62,854 bases of DNA from Pseudogemmobacter humi (GCF_900609055.1 NZ_UXAW01000083.1:1-62854), one strand, 5' to 3'. Numbered from the stretch's first letter, positions 53,600 to 62,182 are shown. A program made the numbers and translations. The notes: a model not told the origin generated them from the letters alone.

Positions 53600-54231
53600 C
53601 CGCCTTCCCCTCGCCGAATTTCGGCGAGCGGCGGGGCGGCGCGACCCCCTCGCTGATCGTGATCCATTACACCGCGATGGCAAGCTGCGCCGCCGCGCGC
53701 GCGCGGCTCTGCGATCCCGCGGCCGAGGTTTCGGCCCATTGGCTGATCGCGGAAGACGGCGCCACCGAGGCGCTGGTGCCCGAGGAGGCGCGCGCCTGGC
53801 ATGCCGGGCAGAGCTTCTGGCGCGGCATCAGCGACGTGAACAGCCATTCCATCGGCATCGAACTGGCGAATCGCGGCGACCACCCGTTCCCCGAGCCGCA
53901 GATGGCGGCGCTGGAACGGCTTTTGCGCGAGATCATGGCGCGCTGGTCCATCGCGCCGCGGGGCGTGCTGGCGCATTCCGACATCGCCCCGGGCCGTAAA
54001 TCCGACCCCGGCCCGCGCTTCGACTGGAGGCGCCTTGCGCGGCAGGGGCTGGCGGTCTGGCCCGAACCCGCCGCGCCGGGGGAGCTGCGCCGCGATCTCA
54101 TGGCCTTCGGCTATGCCGATCTGCCCGATGATCTGCTGCTGGCGGCGTTCCGGCTGCGCTTCCGCCCCTGGGCCGAAGGCCCGGCCGATGCGCAGGACGC
54201 GGCGCTCGCCGCCGGTCTCGCCGCCGGCTGA
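53596..54231 (+). CDS. N-acetylmuramoyl-L-alanine amidase (AmiD/AmpD type)
   Basis: 211 residues, Amidase_2 domain. Zinc site His in VIHYTAM (about 23-26), the SAHWLIAEDG and SIGIELANRGDHPFP motifs, and HSDIAPGRKSDPGPRFDW with the second His and catalytic Lys. It cuts the bond between MurNAc and L-Ala of peptidoglycan fragments. No signal peptide is seen, so cytoplasmic AmpD-like recycling is more likely than AmiD. GTG start overlapping the lipoprotein stop (GTGA). Confidence 0.88.
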   Translation: MTAFPSPNFGERRGGATPSLIVIHYTAMASCAAARARLCDPAAEVSAHWLIAEDGATEALVPEEARAWHAGQSFWRGISDVNSHSIGIELANRGDHPFPEPQMAALERLLREIMARWSIAPRGVLAHSDIAPGRKSDPGPRFDWRRLARQGLAVWPEPAAPGELRRDLMAFGYADLPDDLLLAAFRLRFRPWAEGPADAQDAALAAGLAAG

Positions 54232-54235
54232 GGCG

Positions 54236-54472
54236 TCAGAGCCGCGCCTCCACCTCGGCCAGCAGGGCGGACAGCGGCAGGCCCAGCCCCGCGCTGAGAC
54301 CGCGCAGGGTGGCGAGCGTCGGCTGATGGCGGCAGCTTTCCAGCAGCGAGACATAGCGCATCGACAGCCCGGCGCGATGCGCCAGCTCTTCCTGCGAAAG
54401 CCCCATGCTCTTGCGCTTCTCTCTGAGGACCAGCGCGAGGGCGGCCAGATAAGGGTCGTTTTTCCCGTCCAT
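54236..54472 (-). CDS. XRE-type helix-turn-helix regulator
   Basis: 78 residues from ATG 54470-54472 (a GTG at 54502 would add 10). HTH_3 domain: LALVLREKRKSMGLSQEELAHRAGLSMRYVSLLESCRHQPTLATLRGLSAGLGLPLSALL. Convergent with the amidase gene, 4 bases apart; its promoter would lie in the less GC-rich stretch 54500-54535 (AGTATACTGTG). The target is unknown. Confidence 0.82.
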   Translation of the reverse strand: MDGKNDPYLAALALVLREKRKSMGLSQEELAHRAGLSMRYVSLLESCRHQPTLATLRGLSAGLGLPLSALLAEVEARL

Positions 54473-54587
54473 GCCAAGGGCATTTCCGGGCTTCCCTGAC
54501 ACGTCTATGAAGTATACTGTGAATTGGTGATTTTAACGAGTGCTCCGGCGCGGTGGAACGGATTGCCGTGCTGCCCGCCTTTTCTTC

Positions 54588-54615
54588 TTGACGAAAGCAG
54601 GGCGCAATCTTACCC
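54588..54615 (+). promoter_or_regulatory. Probable promoter of rnpB
   Basis: -35 box TTGACG (54588-54593), 16-base spacer and a weak -10 TTACCC (54610-54615), about 8 bases before the first base of the RNase P P1 helix. Confidence 0.5.
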
Positions 54616-54623
54616 CGGCCCCT

Positions 54624-55020
54624 GCGCGGATGGCCGGATGACCGCGGGGGCGGTGACGCCCGCGAGGAAAGTCCGGACTCCATGAAGTAAGGGCGCCGGG
54701 TAACGCCCGGCCGGGGCAACCCGAGGGAAAGCGCCACAGAGAAGAGACAGCCCCGCTTGCCGGGGTGATGGTGAAACGGTGGGGTAAGAGCCCACCGCGC
54801 GACTGGCAACAGAAGCGGCACGGCAAGCCCCGCCCGGAGCAATGCCGAATAGGGGCCTCGCGCGGGGGCCGGTGGGGCAACCCATACCGCCCGCAGGGAC
54901 GCTTCAGCCCGAGAGGCCCGGGTTGGCAGCCAGACCCTTTCCGTAAGGAAAGGGCAAGAGGAATGGTCATCCAGGGCGGTCCGCCGCCTGGACAGAATCC
55001 GGCTTACAGGCCATCCGCGC
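54624..55020 (+). ncRNA. rnpB: RNase P RNA (M1 RNA, type A)
   Basis: About 397 bases. The ends form the P1 helix: GCGCGGATGGCC (54624-54635) pairs with GGCCATCCGCGC (55009-55020). Universal core blocks are seen: GAGGAAAGTCCGGACTCC near 54664, the ACAGAA words, GAGAGGCCCGGGTTGG and AGAGGAATGGTCATC near 54956, and CAGAATCCGGCTTACAGG near the 3' end. Catalytic RNA that matures tRNA 5' ends. Exact ends may differ by a few bases. Confidence 0.95.
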
Positions 55021-55247
55021 GTTTTCGACGGGCCGGGCAGGGGGCTCTGCCCCCGTCCTCGCTTTGCCCTTGTCCCTGGGTGCCGCAGGGCCGCGTCCAC
55101 CTGCTTCCCGAACCGATGGCGAAACCGGCAGACGGCCCGGGATATCTGAGGACAGAAGATCAGCGGATACGGCTTGCCGTGTTGCTCTCGGTTCGGGATC
55201 ATCCCACGAGGGCGCGTCCTGAAGAGGCGATAAGCTCATTTTCTGTC

Positions 55248-55269
55248 TCAAAATATCCCCGCCGGAGGC
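55248..55269 (-). repeat. Degenerate palindromic-repeat end
   Basis: TCAAAATATCCCC followed by GCCGGAGGC matches the outer end of the repeat family; the inner TGAAAG part is lost. Confidence 0.5.
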
Positions 55270-55340
55270 TCCCGCGGCCGCATCCTGGCGAAGGCGGCGG
55301 GCAGGGGCGCGAAATCTGGCGCGCGGGGGCGGTTTCGCTG

Positions 55341-55368
55341 TTGACTCTGGGGCCGGGCTCCTTAAAAG
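55341..55368 (+). promoter_or_regulatory. Probable rpmG promoter
   Basis: TTGACT (55341-55346), 16-base spacer, TAAAAG (55363-55368); start would fall about 50 bases before the rpmG ATG. Confidence 0.45.
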
Positions 55369-55425
55369 GCAGGCTTCAGGATTTCGCGGGAAAAGGCGTC
55401 TTTTCCCGATGCAGGAGAGACGACT

Positions 55426-55593
55426 ATGGCGAAGCCGACGACGATCAAGATCCGTCTGAACTCGACGGCGGGCACCGGGCACTTCTATGTGACCAAGAAG
55501 AATGCCCGCACCATGACCGAGAAAATGGTCGTGCGCAAATACGACCCCGTGAAGCGCGAGCATGTCGAATACAAGGAAGGCAAGATCAAGTAA
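55426..55593 (+). CDS. rpmG: 50S ribosomal protein L33
   Basis: 55 residues starting [23 protein letters not shown] and ending with KEGKIK, the full L33 pattern. It has no Cys, so it is the zinc-free form. AGGAGAG lies 8 bases before the ATG. It is followed by an intrinsic terminator and so is a single-gene unit. Confidence 0.96.
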   Translation: MAKPTTIKIRLNSTAGTGHFYVTKKNARTMTEKMVVRKYDPVKREHVEYKEGKIK

Positions 55594-55618
55594 GATCTGC
55601 CGAACCTTTTGATGACAG

Positions 55619-55648
55619 GGCCGTGCCTTCGGGCGCGGCCTTTTCTTT
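55619..55648 (+). terminator. Intrinsic terminator after rpmG
   Basis: 9-bp stem GGCCGTGCC/GGCGCGGCC (one G-U pair) with a TTCG loop, followed by TTTTCTTTT. Confidence 0.92.
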
Positions 55649-55988
55649 TGCCGGTTGAGGGCCGGGCGGCAGCGTCAGAAACCGCCGCCCGCCGGGTTCC
55701 GCCGTCCCCGGATGACCATCGCAAGAGGGCAGGGCTTGCGGCTCGCGGGCCATTGAAACGGGTCGTTCTGTCGTCCCCGAATGGCGGGATTGCTGCCGCC
55801 AGAGGGTGGTCTTTCAGCATCACCTGACGGCACGCGCAGGCGGACGGGGGCGGGGCAATGAGCCCGGGCTCAGACTGGAGAGCGCCTTTCCCTTCCTGCG
55901 CAGGAGGGCCGCCTCCGGGGAGGGAAAGCCGGTCGGGGCGCCCCCGGGGCGGTGGGCAGAAGCGCGGGATATAGGCGGGGGAAGAGCA
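55649..55988. other. Intergenic region of about 340 bases
   Basis: Between the rpmG terminator and the P-loop gene I see no gene, RNA or repeat that I recognise. Confidence 0.4.
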
Positions 55989-56501
55989 ATGAAGCGGATC
56001 ATGATCGTCGGCCAGCCGGGCTCTGGCAAATCCACGCTGGCGCGGGAGCTGGGGCGGCGCACCGGGCTGCCGGTGGTCCATATCGACCTGATCCACTGGC
56101 AGAGCGGATGGGTCGAGCGCGACCGCGCGGAAAAGACCCGGCTCTGCCATCAGGCCGAGGCGGGCGAGACATGGATCTTCGAGGGCGGGCACTCGGCCAC
56201 CTGGGACAACCGGCTGGCGCGGGCGGATCTGCTGATCTGGCTCGACCTGCCGCTCGGGCTGCGGTTCCGGCGGGTGCTCCTGCGCACCATCCGCTGGCAT
56301 GGCAAGAGCCGCCCCGACCTGCCCGAGGGCTGCAACGAGCGGTTCGACCGCAATTCGCTGGAGTTCTGGGCCTTCATCTGGCGCAGCCGTCACTCGTCGC
56401 GCGCGGCGATGGCGCGGCTGGCGGCGGGGGCGGGGAAGCCGGTGGTCCGTCTGCGCTCGCCCCGCGAGGTGAGGCGCTGGCTGGAGGGGTTTCGCAAATG
56501 A
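55989..56501 (+). CDS. P-loop NTPase, DNA topology modulation protein (FlaR)-like
   Basis: 170 residues. Walker A GQPGSGKST (8-16), then VVHIDLIHWQSGWVERDR and the LIWLDLPLGLRFRRVLLRTIRWHGKSRPDLPEGCNERF stretch, the pattern of FlaR/adenylate kinase-like proteins. These are predicted small-molecule kinases; the substrate is unknown. The ATG at 55989 gives the family start MKRIMIVGQPGSGKS. A bidirectional terminator follows. Confidence 0.85.
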   Translation: MKRIMIVGQPGSGKSTLARELGRRTGLPVVHIDLIHWQSGWVERDRAEKTRLCHQAEAGETWIFEGGHSATWDNRLARADLLIWLDLPLGLRFRRVLLRTIRWHGKSRPDLPEGCNERFDRNSLEFWAFIWRSRHSSRAAMARLAAGAGKPVVRLRSPREVRRWLEGFRK

Positions 56502-56535
56502 AAAGGGCCGGTCCCTGCGGACCGGCCCCCTTCTT
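56501..56535. terminator. Bidirectional terminator
   Basis: 10-bp perfect stem GGGCCGGTCC/GGACCGGCCC with CTGC loop, AAAA on the left side and TTCTT on the right; shared by the convergent P-loop and BI-1 genes. Confidence 0.9.
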
Positions 56536-56549
56536 GTCCGTTCCTGCGA

Positions 56550-57287
56550 TCACTCGCGGTTGCCGAGGAATTGCAGCAGGAACATGAACAGGTTGATGAA
56601 GTCGAGATAGAGGTTCAGCGCGCCCATGATCGCGGCCTTGCCGAGCCATTCCTGGTCCATCGCCATCGCATGTTCGACATAGGTCCGCTTGATGTTCTGC
56701 GTGTCATAGGCGGTGAGGCCCGCGAAGATCAGCACGCCGATCACCGGGATCGCGAAGGCCAGCCCCGAGGATTGCAGGAACATGTTGACGATCATCGCGA
56801 CGATCAGGCCCACAAGGCCCATCATCAGGAAGGTGCCCATGCCCGACAGATCGCGCTTCGTCACATAGCCGTAGAGCGACAGCGACAGGAAGGCGACCGA
56901 GGTCACGAGGAAGGTCGCCGCGATCGAAGTGTCGGTGAAGGCACGGAAGATCCAGGCCAGCGACAGACCCATGGCAGCGGCGAAGACGTAGAAGAACAGC
57001 TGCGCGGCGGCCGCCGACATGCGGTTGATCATTGCACCGAAGGCGAAGACCATCACCAGCGGCAGGAACATCACGATCCAGCCGAGGATGTTCGGGCGCA
57101 GCGTCATCGGGTCGCGGAAGATCTGCAACAGCACGTCCGAGGTGCCGACCGCCCAGGCCACGCCGGCGGTGACCACCATCGCCACGGACATCAGCCCGTA
57201 GACCTTGTTCATATGGGCGCGAAGCCCTTCGTCGATCTGGGCGCGGGCACCGACGCCGACGCCGCGGACCGTTTCAAATTGAGCCAT
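56550..57287 (-). CDS. Bax inhibitor-1/YccA family membrane protein
   Basis: 245 residues with seven hydrophobic segments. Family motifs: VYGLMSVAMVVTAGVAWAVG, FLPLVMVFAFGAMINRMS, GYVTKRDLSGMGTFLMMGLVGLIVAMIVN, and the C-terminal ALNLYLDFINLFMFLLQFLG. BI-1 proteins are pH-sensitive calcium leak channels or protease partners (YccA with FtsH). A 140-base AT-richer region upstream probably holds its promoter. Confidence 0.93.
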   Translation of the reverse strand: MAQFETVRGVGVGARAQIDEGLRAHMNKVYGLMSVAMVVTAGVAWAVGTSDVLLQIFRDPMTLRPNILGWIVMFLPLVMVFAFGAMINRMSAAAAQLFFYVFAAAMGLSLAWIFRAFTDTSIAATFLVTSVAFLSLSLYGYVTKRDLSGMGTFLMMGLVGLIVAMIVNMFLQSSGLAFAIPVIGVLIFAGLTAYDTQNIKRTYVEHAMAMDQEWLGKAAIMGALNLYLDFINLFMFLLQFLGNRE

Positions 57288-57429
57288 AACAAGCCTCCGA
57301 TGTTGTCCCTAAGGGCAACGCCGGGGGGACCGGCGCACCACGTGGTCTGAATATCGGGAAGAAAGCCCCGAAGTTCAAGAATTTCCCCGGAAAAACATCG
57401 CGAAATCAGAGTGAAATTCCCGTTATCCT

Positions 57430-57609
57430 TCACTGCCGCCAGTGGCAGGGCGCGTCCCAGAAGGCAGAGGCGCCTTCTTCGCGGCGCAGACCGATGTCTT
57501 GCAGCATGCGCCGGTCCAGCGCCTCGGGCCGGTCGCGGCGGCGGAAGGCCGCGAAAATCCGGACGAGCCAGCGCAGCGGCGGGCGGCGGGCGGGGAGGAG
57601 GATGGTCAT
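57430..57609 (-). CDS. DUF1127 family small protein
   Basis: 59 residues, Arg-rich (11 or more Arg). Helical RWLVRIFAAFRRRDRPEALDRRMLQDIGLRREEG matches DUF1127 (RxLxDIGL). Small DUF1127 proteins bind RNA and affect phosphate, carbon or stress responses in alphaproteobacteria. GGAG lies upstream of the ATG. Divergent from the LysR gene. Confidence 0.82.
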   Translation of the reverse strand: MTILLPARRPPLRWLVRIFAAFRRRDRPEALDRRMLQDIGLRREEGASAFWDAPCHWRQ

Positions 57610-57741
57610 GGCGGGGTCTCCGGATTTGCATTCCATTTTCTGATGAACCTGCCAGAGAGCATCAGGGGTGTTGATATACTCGCCAAAGATCGTGCATAAC
57701 GGAAACGAATGATTGTGACGTGAAACATCAGGATCCGTGAT

Positions 57742-58593
57742 ATGCCGCGCAACATCGACCTGACCGCTCTGCGCGCCTTCGTGACCGTCGCCGATGTCGG
57801 TGGCGTCACCCGGGCGGCGGGGCTTCTGAACCTGACGCAATCGGCGGTGTCGATGCAGATCAAACGGCTGGAAGAGGCGCTCGGCCAGCGCCTGTTCCTG
57901 CGCGCCGCGCGCAGGCTGGCGCTCTCGGCCGAGGGCGAATTGCTGCTGTCTTACGGGCGGCGGATGCTGGCGCTGAACGACGAGGCGCTGACCAGGCTGG
58001 GCGAGGACGCTTTCGAGGGCGAGATCCGTTTAGGGGTGCCCTGCGACGTGGTTTACCCCGCGATCCCGCCGATTCTGAAGCGGCTGGCGCAGAATTATCC
58101 GCGGATGCGGATCAATCTGGATTCATCCTTCACATTGTTGCTGAAACAGGAATTCGCCCGCGGCCGGTTCGACGTGATCCTGACCACCGAGGAACGCCCC
58201 GACCCCGGTGCCGAGGTGCTGGGCGCCTGGCCCCTGCATTGGGTGGGGGCGGTGGACGGCTCCGCCTGGCAGCGCCGGCCGCTGCGGCTCGGCTTCCGGC
58301 AGAACTGCATTTTCCGGCCGCTGGCGCAATCGGCGCTCGATGCCGCGGGCATTCCCTGGGAGATGGCGGTGGATGGCGAGAGCGAGCAGGTGATCGACGC
58401 CTCGGTCGCGGCGGATCTGGCGGTGACGGTGCGGATCGCGGGCGCGCTGCCCGAGGGCACGCAGCCCGTCACCGGCGACAATGCGCTGCCCGCGCTCGGG
58501 GTGACCCGCATCGGGCTCTACACCGCCGACACCTTGGGCGGCGAGGTGGCGGCGGCGCTGGTTTCCGAGCTGCGCTGCGCCTGGTCGGCCTAG
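57742..58593 (+). CDS. LysR family transcriptional regulator
   Basis: 283 residues. N-terminal winged HTH (LTALRAFVTVADVGGVTRAAGLLNLTQSAVSMQIKRLEEALGQRLFLR), then a substrate-binding domain (IRLGVPCDVVYPAIPPILKRLAQNYPRMRINL). Divergent from the DUF1127 gene with a 132-base gap and convergent with the oxidoreductase gene (4-base overlap of stops). The inducer is unknown. Confidence 0.93.
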   Translation: MPRNIDLTALRAFVTVADVGGVTRAAGLLNLTQSAVSMQIKRLEEALGQRLFLRAARRLALSAEGELLLSYGRRMLALNDEALTRLGEDAFEGEIRLGVPCDVVYPAIPPILKRLAQNYPRMRINLDSSFTLLLKQEFARGRFDVILTTEERPDPGAEVLGAWPLHWVGAVDGSAWQRRPLRLGFRQNCIFRPLAQSALDAAGIPWEMAVDGESEQVIDASVAADLAVTVRIAGALPEGTQPVTGDNALPALGVTRIGLYTADTLGGEVAAALVSELRCAWSA

Positions 58594-59558
58594 GCGCAGG
58601 TCAGCACCAGCTTGCCGGTGGCGCGGCGCGAGCGGATCGCCTCCAGCCCGTCGGGCAGGCGCCCGAACGGCAGTTCTTCGGAAATCAGCGGGCGGATGCG
58701 GCCCGTCTGCCACCAGGCGATCAGTTCGGCCAGGCTGTCGGTGAGCTGATCGGGCGCGAACGACAGGTAGCCGCCCCACCACAGCCCGATCACGGTGATG
58801 TTGCGCACCAGAAGCTGGTTGAGCGGCACCTGCGGCACCTCGCCCCCGGCGAAGCCGATGGCGAGCATGCGCCCTCCGGGCCGCGTCGCGCGCATGGCGG
58901 CGTCGAATCCGGGGCCTCCCACGGTGTCATAGGTCACATCCACGCCGCCGAGCGCGCGCAGAGCGCCCTTCAGGTCGGGCGTGTCGCTGTCGATGATCTC
59001 ATCCGCCCCGGCGGCGCGGGCGATTTCGGCCTTTTCCGGCCCGCGCACCGAGGCGATCACCCGCGCGCCCATCAGATGGCCGATCTCGACCGCGGTCAGC
59101 CCGACGCCTCCGGCGGCGCCGGTGACGAACAGCGTCTCGCCCGGCGCAAGCGCAGCCTTGCGCAAAGCCAGATGCGAGGTGCCGAAGGCGATCTGGAATC
59201 CGGCGGCGGTGGCGAAGGGCATCTCTTCGGGCAGCACCAGCAGCCGCGCCACCGGCACGACGGCATATTCGGCGAAGGCGCCGCCGCTGACATGGGCGGC
59301 GACGCGGGTGCCGGGCGGCGGCCCTTCGGTCCCGGGTCCGAGCCCGGCAATGGTGCCCGCCAGTTCCAGCCCGGCGGTGAACGGCGGCTCGGCGCGGACC
59401 TGATAGCGGCCCTGGGCCATCAGGAGATCGGCGAAGTTCAGCCCGGCGGCATGGATGCGCACCAGCGCCTCGCCCGGGCCGGGCCGGGGCAGCGCCACGC
59501 GCACCAGCGCGGGCTCTTCCCCCAGAGCATTGATCTGCCACGCTTTCATCTCGCTCAT
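58590..59558 (-). CDS. NADPH:quinone oxidoreductase (zinc-free MDR, Qor-like)
   Basis: 322 residues. MDR family without zinc-ligand Cys: GLNFADLLMAQGRYQVRAEPPFTAGLELAGTI, cofactor motif VTGAAGGVGLTAVEIGHLMGARVIA, VDVTYDTVGG. ATG at 59558 has GGGAG at suitable spacing; ATG 59549 is also possible. Ends overlap the LysR gene end to end. Confidence 0.9.
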   Translation of the reverse strand: MSEMKAWQINALGEEPALVRVALPRPGPGEALVRIHAAGLNFADLLMAQGRYQVRAEPPFTAGLELAGTIAGLGPGTEGPPPGTRVAAHVSGGAFAEYAVVPVARLLVLPEEMPFATAAGFQIAFGTSHLALRKAALAPGETLFVTGAAGGVGLTAVEIGHLMGARVIASVRGPEKAEIARAAGADEIIDSDTPDLKGALRALGGVDVTYDTVGGPGFDAAMRATRPGGRMLAIGFAGGEVPQVPLNQLLVRNITVIGLWWGGYLSFAPDQLTDSLAELIAWWQTGRIRPLISEELPFGRLPDGLEAIRSRRATGKLVLTCA

Positions 59559-59952
59559 CATCCGCTCCCACCCTTGCCGGAAATGCCTGTGCAGACTGCC
59601 GCGCGGCCACCCGAAATCCAAGATGCGGCAGATAATATTCTCACCATGATGTTTATTCTCAAAATGAGAGGCATTATGATATTATCCTGTAAGGCGAGTC
59701 CGTACTTCCCCTGGCACGTTTGGGTTATAATCGCCAAAGCCGGGCATCGCCCTATACGTTTGGATAACAGACCGCGCCCAAATCGCCGGCTTTCTTTGGT
59801 TGAGGGGCCAGACAATAAAAATATCCTGGGTGTGACCGATGAATGGCACGCTTTATGCTTATAGGGAAAGCAAGGGGCTTTTTCCCCCGTAACAGGGGAC
59901 AGAACCCCGGGTAATCAGTGTGTTCAGTCGGTTCAGCAGTCCGGAGTAAAAG
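59559..59952. promoter_or_regulatory. AT-rich divergent regulatory region (394 bases)
   Basis: No gene, but base use is much more AT-rich than its surroundings. It has TCTCA-AAA-TGAGA (59657-59669), a TATAAT -10-like box (59726-59731), two direct ACGTTTGG words (59717 and 59756), and an inverted CGCCAAAGCCGG/CCGGCTTT pair. It probably carries promoters of the oxidoreductase and PraR-like genes. Confidence 0.45.
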
Positions 59953-60312
59953 ATGAAGCATCCCGTTGACGCCCATGTTGGTAAGCGCATTCGCCATCGC
60001 CGCTGGATGCTGGGAATGACCCAGCAGCAGCTTGCCGACCGGGTCGGAATCAAATTTCAGCAGATTCAGAAATACGAAACCGGCATGAACCGGGTCAGCG
60101 CCTCGCGGCTGTGGGACATCGCCGATGCGCTTGGCGTGCAGGTGGCCTTCTTCTTCGAGGGCCTTGCCGAGGCCACCGGGGTGTCCGTGCCCCAGGGCGA
60201 TATGATGGCCGACAAAGAGGCGCTGGAACTGGTGCGCTCGTATTACGCCATTCCCGAGGCGCAGCGCCGCCGTCTGTTCGATCTGGCCCGCGTGTTGTCC
60301 GACGCGGCCTGA
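59953..60312 (+). CDS. PraR-like XRE family transcriptional regulator
   Basis: 119 residues. VDAHVGKRIRHRRWMLGMTQQQLADRVGIKFQQIQKYETGMNRVSASRLWDIADALGVQVAFFFEGL is very close in pattern to rhizobial PraR and to the Rhodobacteraceae HTH proteins of that type; then a short helical tail. PraR represses quorum-sensing and biofilm genes in Rhizobium, but the targets here are not shown. No luxI/luxR gene is in the window. Confidence 0.87.
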   Translation: MKHPVDAHVGKRIRHRRWMLGMTQQQLADRVGIKFQQIQKYETGMNRVSASRLWDIADALGVQVAFFFEGLAEATGVSVPQGDMMADKEALELVRSYYAIPEAQRRRLFDLARVLSDAA

Positions 60313-60378
60313 GCCGGCTCTCCTTGACGCGCCCTCCGGCCGGGTCTAGCCGCCGGGGGGCAGCAAAGGACCGCCCCC

Positions 60379-61191
60379 ATGCCTGATTCCCGCCGTTTTG
60401 CGCCCGAAACCGCCGCCGGGCTGATCGCCACCGCGCATGAACTGGCCGATGCGGCGCGGCGGGTGACGCTGGAGTATTTCCGCCGCCCGGATCTGACCGC
60501 CGATACCAAGGAAACCGCCCGTTTCGATCCGGTGACCGAGGCCGACCGCGGGGCCGAGCGCGAGATGCGTGAAATCCTCGCCCGGCGCCGCCCGGATGAC
60601 GCGATCCTCGGCGAGGAATTCGGCCCCACCCCCGGCACATCCGGCCTGACCTGGGTGCTCGACCCGGTCGACGGCACCCGGGGGTTCCTGACCGGCACCC
60701 CGACCTGGGGCGTGCTGATCGCGCTTTCCGATGAAAACGGCCCGCTTTACGGGCTGATCGACCAGCCCCATATCGGCGAGCGGTTCGAGGGGGGCCTGGG
60801 CCTCGCCCGTGTCACCGGCCCGCGCGGCGAGGCGGCGCTGGCCTGCCGCCCGGGGCGCGCGCTGAGCGACGCTTTCCTGTTCTCGACCTTCCCCGAGATC
60901 GGCACGCCCGGGGATGCCCGCGCCTTCGCCCGGGTCGCGGAGCGGGTGAAACTGGTGCGCTATGGGCTCGACTGCTACGCCTATGCGCTGCTGGCGGCGG
61001 GGCAGATCGACCTCGTGATCGAGGCCGGGCTTCAGGCCTATGACATCCAGGCGCCGATGGCGGTGATCCGCGCTGCCGGCGGGATCGTCACCGACTGGCA
61101 GGGCGGCGACTGCGCGCAAGGGGGAAGGGCGATCGCCGCCGCCAATGCGGAGGTTCACGCCGCCGCGCTGGACCTGCTGGCGGGAAGCTAG
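60379..61191 (+). CDS. Inositol monophosphatase family protein, histidinol-phosphatase (HisN)-like
   Basis: 270 residues. Metal motifs KETARFDPVTEADRGAE, ILGEEFG, VLDPVDGTRGFLTG and the C-terminal YDIQAPMAVIRAAGG are complete. The RGFLTG variant and length fit HisN-type histidinol-phosphate phosphatase; suhB or cysQ activity cannot be excluded. 66 bases after the PraR-like gene. Confidence 0.87.
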   Translation: MPDSRRFAPETAAGLIATAHELADAARRVTLEYFRRPDLTADTKETARFDPVTEADRGAEREMREILARRRPDDAILGEEFGPTPGTSGLTWVLDPVDGTRGFLTGTPTWGVLIALSDENGPLYGLIDQPHIGERFEGGLGLARVTGPRGEAALACRPGRALSDAFLFSTFPEIGTPGDARAFARVAERVKLVRYGLDCYAYALLAAGQIDLVIEAGLQAYDIQAPMAVIRAAGGIVTDWQGGDCAQGGRAIAAANAEVHAAALDLLAGS

Positions 61192-61682
61192 CGCCGGGCG
61201 AAACCGATCAGCCCGGCCATAAGCAGCACCAGGGAGCCGCCCGCCCAGATCCAGGCTCCGGTGCCCGGGATCCGGGTCAGCAGATCGGCGATCTGCCCGC
61301 CATCGCTGAAATCGACCTCGACGCGCACAGGCAGCCGCGCGGCGCCGTTGCGGATCTGCCAGGCGGTATAGCCGATCAGACCGACCCCAAGCCCGCCCGC
61401 CAGCAGCGCGATCAGCCGCGAGGGGATGTTGAACAGCACCAGCGCCAGAAACAGCGCGGCCAGCGCGATGCTGGCGAAAAGCGCCACCAGTTCGACCGGC
61501 GAGCGCCCAACGAAATCGCGCATCGCCTGGACATCGGGGTCCAGCGCGCGGATCAGCTCCCAGGGCGTCAGGCCGGTTCCGGTGATCTCGGGCCGGATCC
61601 AGGGCAGGAACAGGCTGACGATCATGGCGGCGGCGGAAAGGATGGCGATGGCGCGCAAGGCGGGCTCCGGTCTGCTCTTCAC
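61188..61682 (-). CDS. Membrane protein of unknown function
   Basis: About 164 residues from GTG 61682 (the frame is open to a TTG at 61721). Four hydrophobic segments (near 10-30, 65-87, 91-110, 140-160), with a soluble loop containing TPWELIRALDPDVQAMRDFVG. I do not recognise it. Its stop overlaps the HisN-like stop region by 4 bases (convergent). Confidence 0.65.
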   Translation of the reverse strand: MKSRPEPALRAIAILSAAAMIVSLFLPWIRPEITGTGLTPWELIRALDPDVQAMRDFVGRSPVELVALFASIALAALFLALVLFNIPSRLIALLAGGLGVGLIGYTAWQIRNGAARLPVRVEVDFSDGGQIADLLTRIPGTGAWIWAGGSLVLLMAGLIGFARR

Positions 61683-61864
61683 GCCGATGTGATCCCCGCG
61701 CCGGCCCCGGGTCAAGCGCAAATCCGCGCCGGGCGCTCTTCCGCCCTCACGGGCGTCATCGCTGAGCGAAGAGGCCCGTCAGGGCCGATGAGCGGCCCGG
61801 CGGCTTCCCCCGCGGCGCTCAAAGCCCGATTGAGCCCGGCGCCGCCCCGCGCTATCACAGGCGC

Positions 61865-62182
61865 ATGAGCCATGATTTCGCCTTTCAGCGCCGGGAAACC
61901 TTCGACACCTTCCGCCAGTCGAAAGGGGTGGCGCTGCCCGCGCGCGCCATGGTCGATTACGCCTTTTTCGTCGAGGAAGAGGATGCCGACTGGGCCGGAT
62001 TCGAGCGCGCGCTGAAGGCGAAGGGATTCCGCACCGCGCGTCCCGATGAGGACGAGACGCTGATCGCCTCGGTCGGGCCGATCGCCGTCACCGCCGAAGA
62101 GATCTGGAAATGGGAGGAAATCGCCACCCGGATCGCGCTGGAGTTCGATTTCTTTCCCGATGGCTGGGAACTCGATCTCTGA
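61865..62182 (+). CDS. RraB-like ribonuclease E inhibitor family protein
   Basis: 105 residues, acidic. The pattern (VDYAFFVEEEDADWAGFERALKAKGFRTARPDED ... WEEIATRIALEFDFFPDGWELDL) matches the RraB family, including the C-terminal YDGW-like motif FPDGWE. RraB binds RNase E and changes its degradosome; the RNase E gene is at 25106 in this window. The acting partner is inferred. Confidence 0.75.
   Translation: MSHDFAFQRRETFDTFRQSKGVALPARAMVDYAFFVEEEDADWAGFERALKAKGFRTARPDEDETLIASVGPIAVTAEEIWKWEEIATRIALEFDFFPDGWELDL

Larger units (their letters stand above)
55021..55425 (+). other. Intergenic region of 405 bases between rnpB and rpmG
   Basis: No gene is supported. It has a GGGGGC-TCT-GCCCCC hairpin near 55040-55056 that may end rnpB, a degenerate palindromic-repeat half (55248-55269) and the rpmG promoter. 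Confidence 0.5.

Noticed and set aside
54533-55658. Open frames over the rnpB region
   Set aside because: The region folds as RNase P RNA with all conserved blocks; the frames are chance.
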